Origin: Lysinibacillus irui
GTDB taxonomy: Bacteria; Bacillota; Bacilli; Bacillales_A; Planococcaceae
Direction of reading: 5' to 3'
Length of the DNA stretch: 64,000 bases
NCBI RefSeq assembly: GCF_028877475.1
Contig: NZ_CP113527.1
Coordinates: forward strand, 2,783,501-2,847,500
The notes below the pieces were generated by a model, which saw nothing but the letters and a program-made list of their open reading frames with translations, did no database searches and was not told the DNA's origin. Positions within the stretch are counted from its first letter, which is position 1. Each line of letters opens with the position of its first letter. The position numbers and the translations under genes were made by a program. This document shows positions 63,250-64,000 of this stretch, piece after piece.

Positions 63250-63564
63250 TTACCCGCTAGGACAGCTCATTTTACTACTTTCTTTCTTAAATTGCTTCGC
63301 TATTTTACTTTTGCTTAGTTTATTATAGAGCTTCCGTGCCTTGGTAAAGAATTTACCCCACTTCTTCTTTTTCTTCTTGCGTTTTTTCTTTTTCTTCTTT
63401 TTATTGGACTTCCGTTGTTTTTTCTTCGTGGAGCTCTTCTTTTTGGAGGATTTCTTAGCGCTTTTTCCTTTCGACCCGCCGCTCTTTCCTTTTTTCTTTC
63501 CACTTGGGGAGCCTACTTTCGGGATCATCCCTAGTAAACTTCCTGCTAATCCTAATAGACCCAT
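63250..63564 (-). CDS. Poly-lysine N-terminus, frameshifted from its toxin
   Basis: 104 residues: [18 protein letters not shown], then the same lysine-rich segment as 46519-47925, then [19 protein letters not shown] and IAKQFKK before the frame leaves the toxin. At about 63280 the DNA reads ACTTTCTTTCTT, while the sister cassettes read ACTTTCTT; the extra 4 bases shift the frame. The ATG overlaps the VgrG-like stop (TAATG). Except for this and the frameshift in the VgrG gene, the locus is complete. Confidence 0.78.
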   Translation of the reverse strand: MGLLGLAGSLLGMIPKVGSPSGKKKGKSGGSKGKSAKKSSKKKSSTKKKQRKSNKKKKKKKRKKKKKKWGKFFTKARKLYNKLSKSKIAKQFKKESSKMSCPSG

Positions 63565-64000
63565 TAGGCATCACCCCCACCAACAGGGATCATCCCCATG
63601 ACGTCTAGGGCCAGCTCTGCTTCCTCTTCTTGCGGAGCGACGGAAACAGGGGCTTTAATGGAGCCATCCATCGTCACTACTTGTCCCTGAATATCGGTAT
63701 TGCCATCAAACACTAGACTGCTTGAGCCGCATGTGAAACGCATGGACTCCGCTGCACTCATGGACACACGTTTTCCGGCAAAGGTGATCGTGTCGTTGGC
63801 TTGACCAGCAAGGGTGGTTTACTATGCACAGTGATGCCGCTATCCTGATGGAGCTGCAGAAAGACGGCACCCTCCTTGGCGGTAAATGTGACGGACTGTG
63901 GGTCTAGCTTCATTTCCTTCCCTTTCGGTGTACCCCAGTAAGACGTTTTGGGATCAGCTGTTTTCGGGTTGGACTCGCCACCCTTTCGTACACTATGACG
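63564..64000 (-). pseudogene. VgrG-like gene, C-terminal part, frameshifted
   Basis: From the right edge one frame gives RHSVRKGGESNPKTADPKTS, YWGTPKGKEMKLDPQSVTFT, AKEGAVFLQLHQDSGITVHS and LLVK; the next frame gives the tail FAGKRVSMSAAESMRF onward to [10 protein letters not shown] and the stop at 63564. A single base is missing at about 63801 relative to the copy at 48170 (GGCTTGACC versus GGCTTTGACC). The gene goes on past the window. It should be the VgrG that served the following poly-lysine toxin. Confidence 0.8.

Overview
The window is low-GC DNA of a monoderm Bacillota bacterium, most likely a Bacillaceae/Planococcaceae member of the Lysinibacillus type. The evidence for this is strong GGAGG ribosome binding sites, TTG and GTG starts, sigma-A promoters, a ComX/ComP pair and a TTG-started secreted surface protein. 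Almost every gene is on the minus strand, so the biology reads from the right end to the left end.

Layout by coordinate. 1-3.8 kb: the 5' end of a secreted Ig-like surface protein, then a ComX-like pheromone gene of 52 codons overlapping a ComP-like histidine kinase. 3.9-6.2 kb: SUKH immunity protein, ADP-ribosylglycohydrolase and macrodomain protein. 6.2-17.1 kb: an Rhs 'tip' array of five displaced Rhs core-end plus toxin cassettes (three AHH nucleases, one unassigned toxin, one truncated toxin), with Imm22, Imm11-like and DUF7660-like immunity genes, decayed immunity genes and an IS66 remnant. 17.1-23.5 kb: the expressed master gene, an 1857-residue fusion of a VgrG-like spike, a pre-toxin segment, an Rhs shell and a GHH nuclease, with its immunity gene. 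23.5-40.4 kb: a conserved-looking operon with PAAR-like tip, pentapeptide protein, second VgrG-like spike, DcrB-like adaptor candidate, three baseplate-like proteins, an Hsp70-like ATPase, two PP2C-type proteins (one lacking its catalytic residues), two FHA proteins, a J-domain protein, an Hcp-like tube protein and a 722-residue sheath candidate. It has its own promoter. 40.9-41.8 kb: a Ser/Thr kinase. 42.4-43.1 kb: endonuclease V. 43-64 kb: a second toxin array, built on a lysine-rich N-terminus instead of Rhs. Toxin tips are nucleotidyltransferase (1), EndoU-like RNase (3), BURPS668_1122-like deaminase (2) and YwqJ-like deaminase (1). Immunity genes and remnants of VgrG tails, IS3 and HTH genes lie between them. 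The window ends inside a frameshifted VgrG-like gene.

How it fits together (inference). The 17-42 kb block looks like a contractile, type VI-like injection apparatus in a Gram-positive. It has a tube, a sheath candidate, spikes, a PAAR-like tip and baseplate candidates, and is probably controlled by kinase/FHA/phosphatase signalling like the threonine phosphorylation pathway of some T6SSs. It also has an Hsp70/J-protein pair. The flanking arrays would supply interchangeable toxins: Rhs tips on the left, and poly-lysine toxins encoded directly after a VgrG-like tail on the right. I see no TssJLM membrane complex and no ClpV-like ATPase in the window. Only one poly-lysine toxin gene (46519-47925) is intact; the others lack their 5' end or are frameshifted, so they look like silent cassettes.
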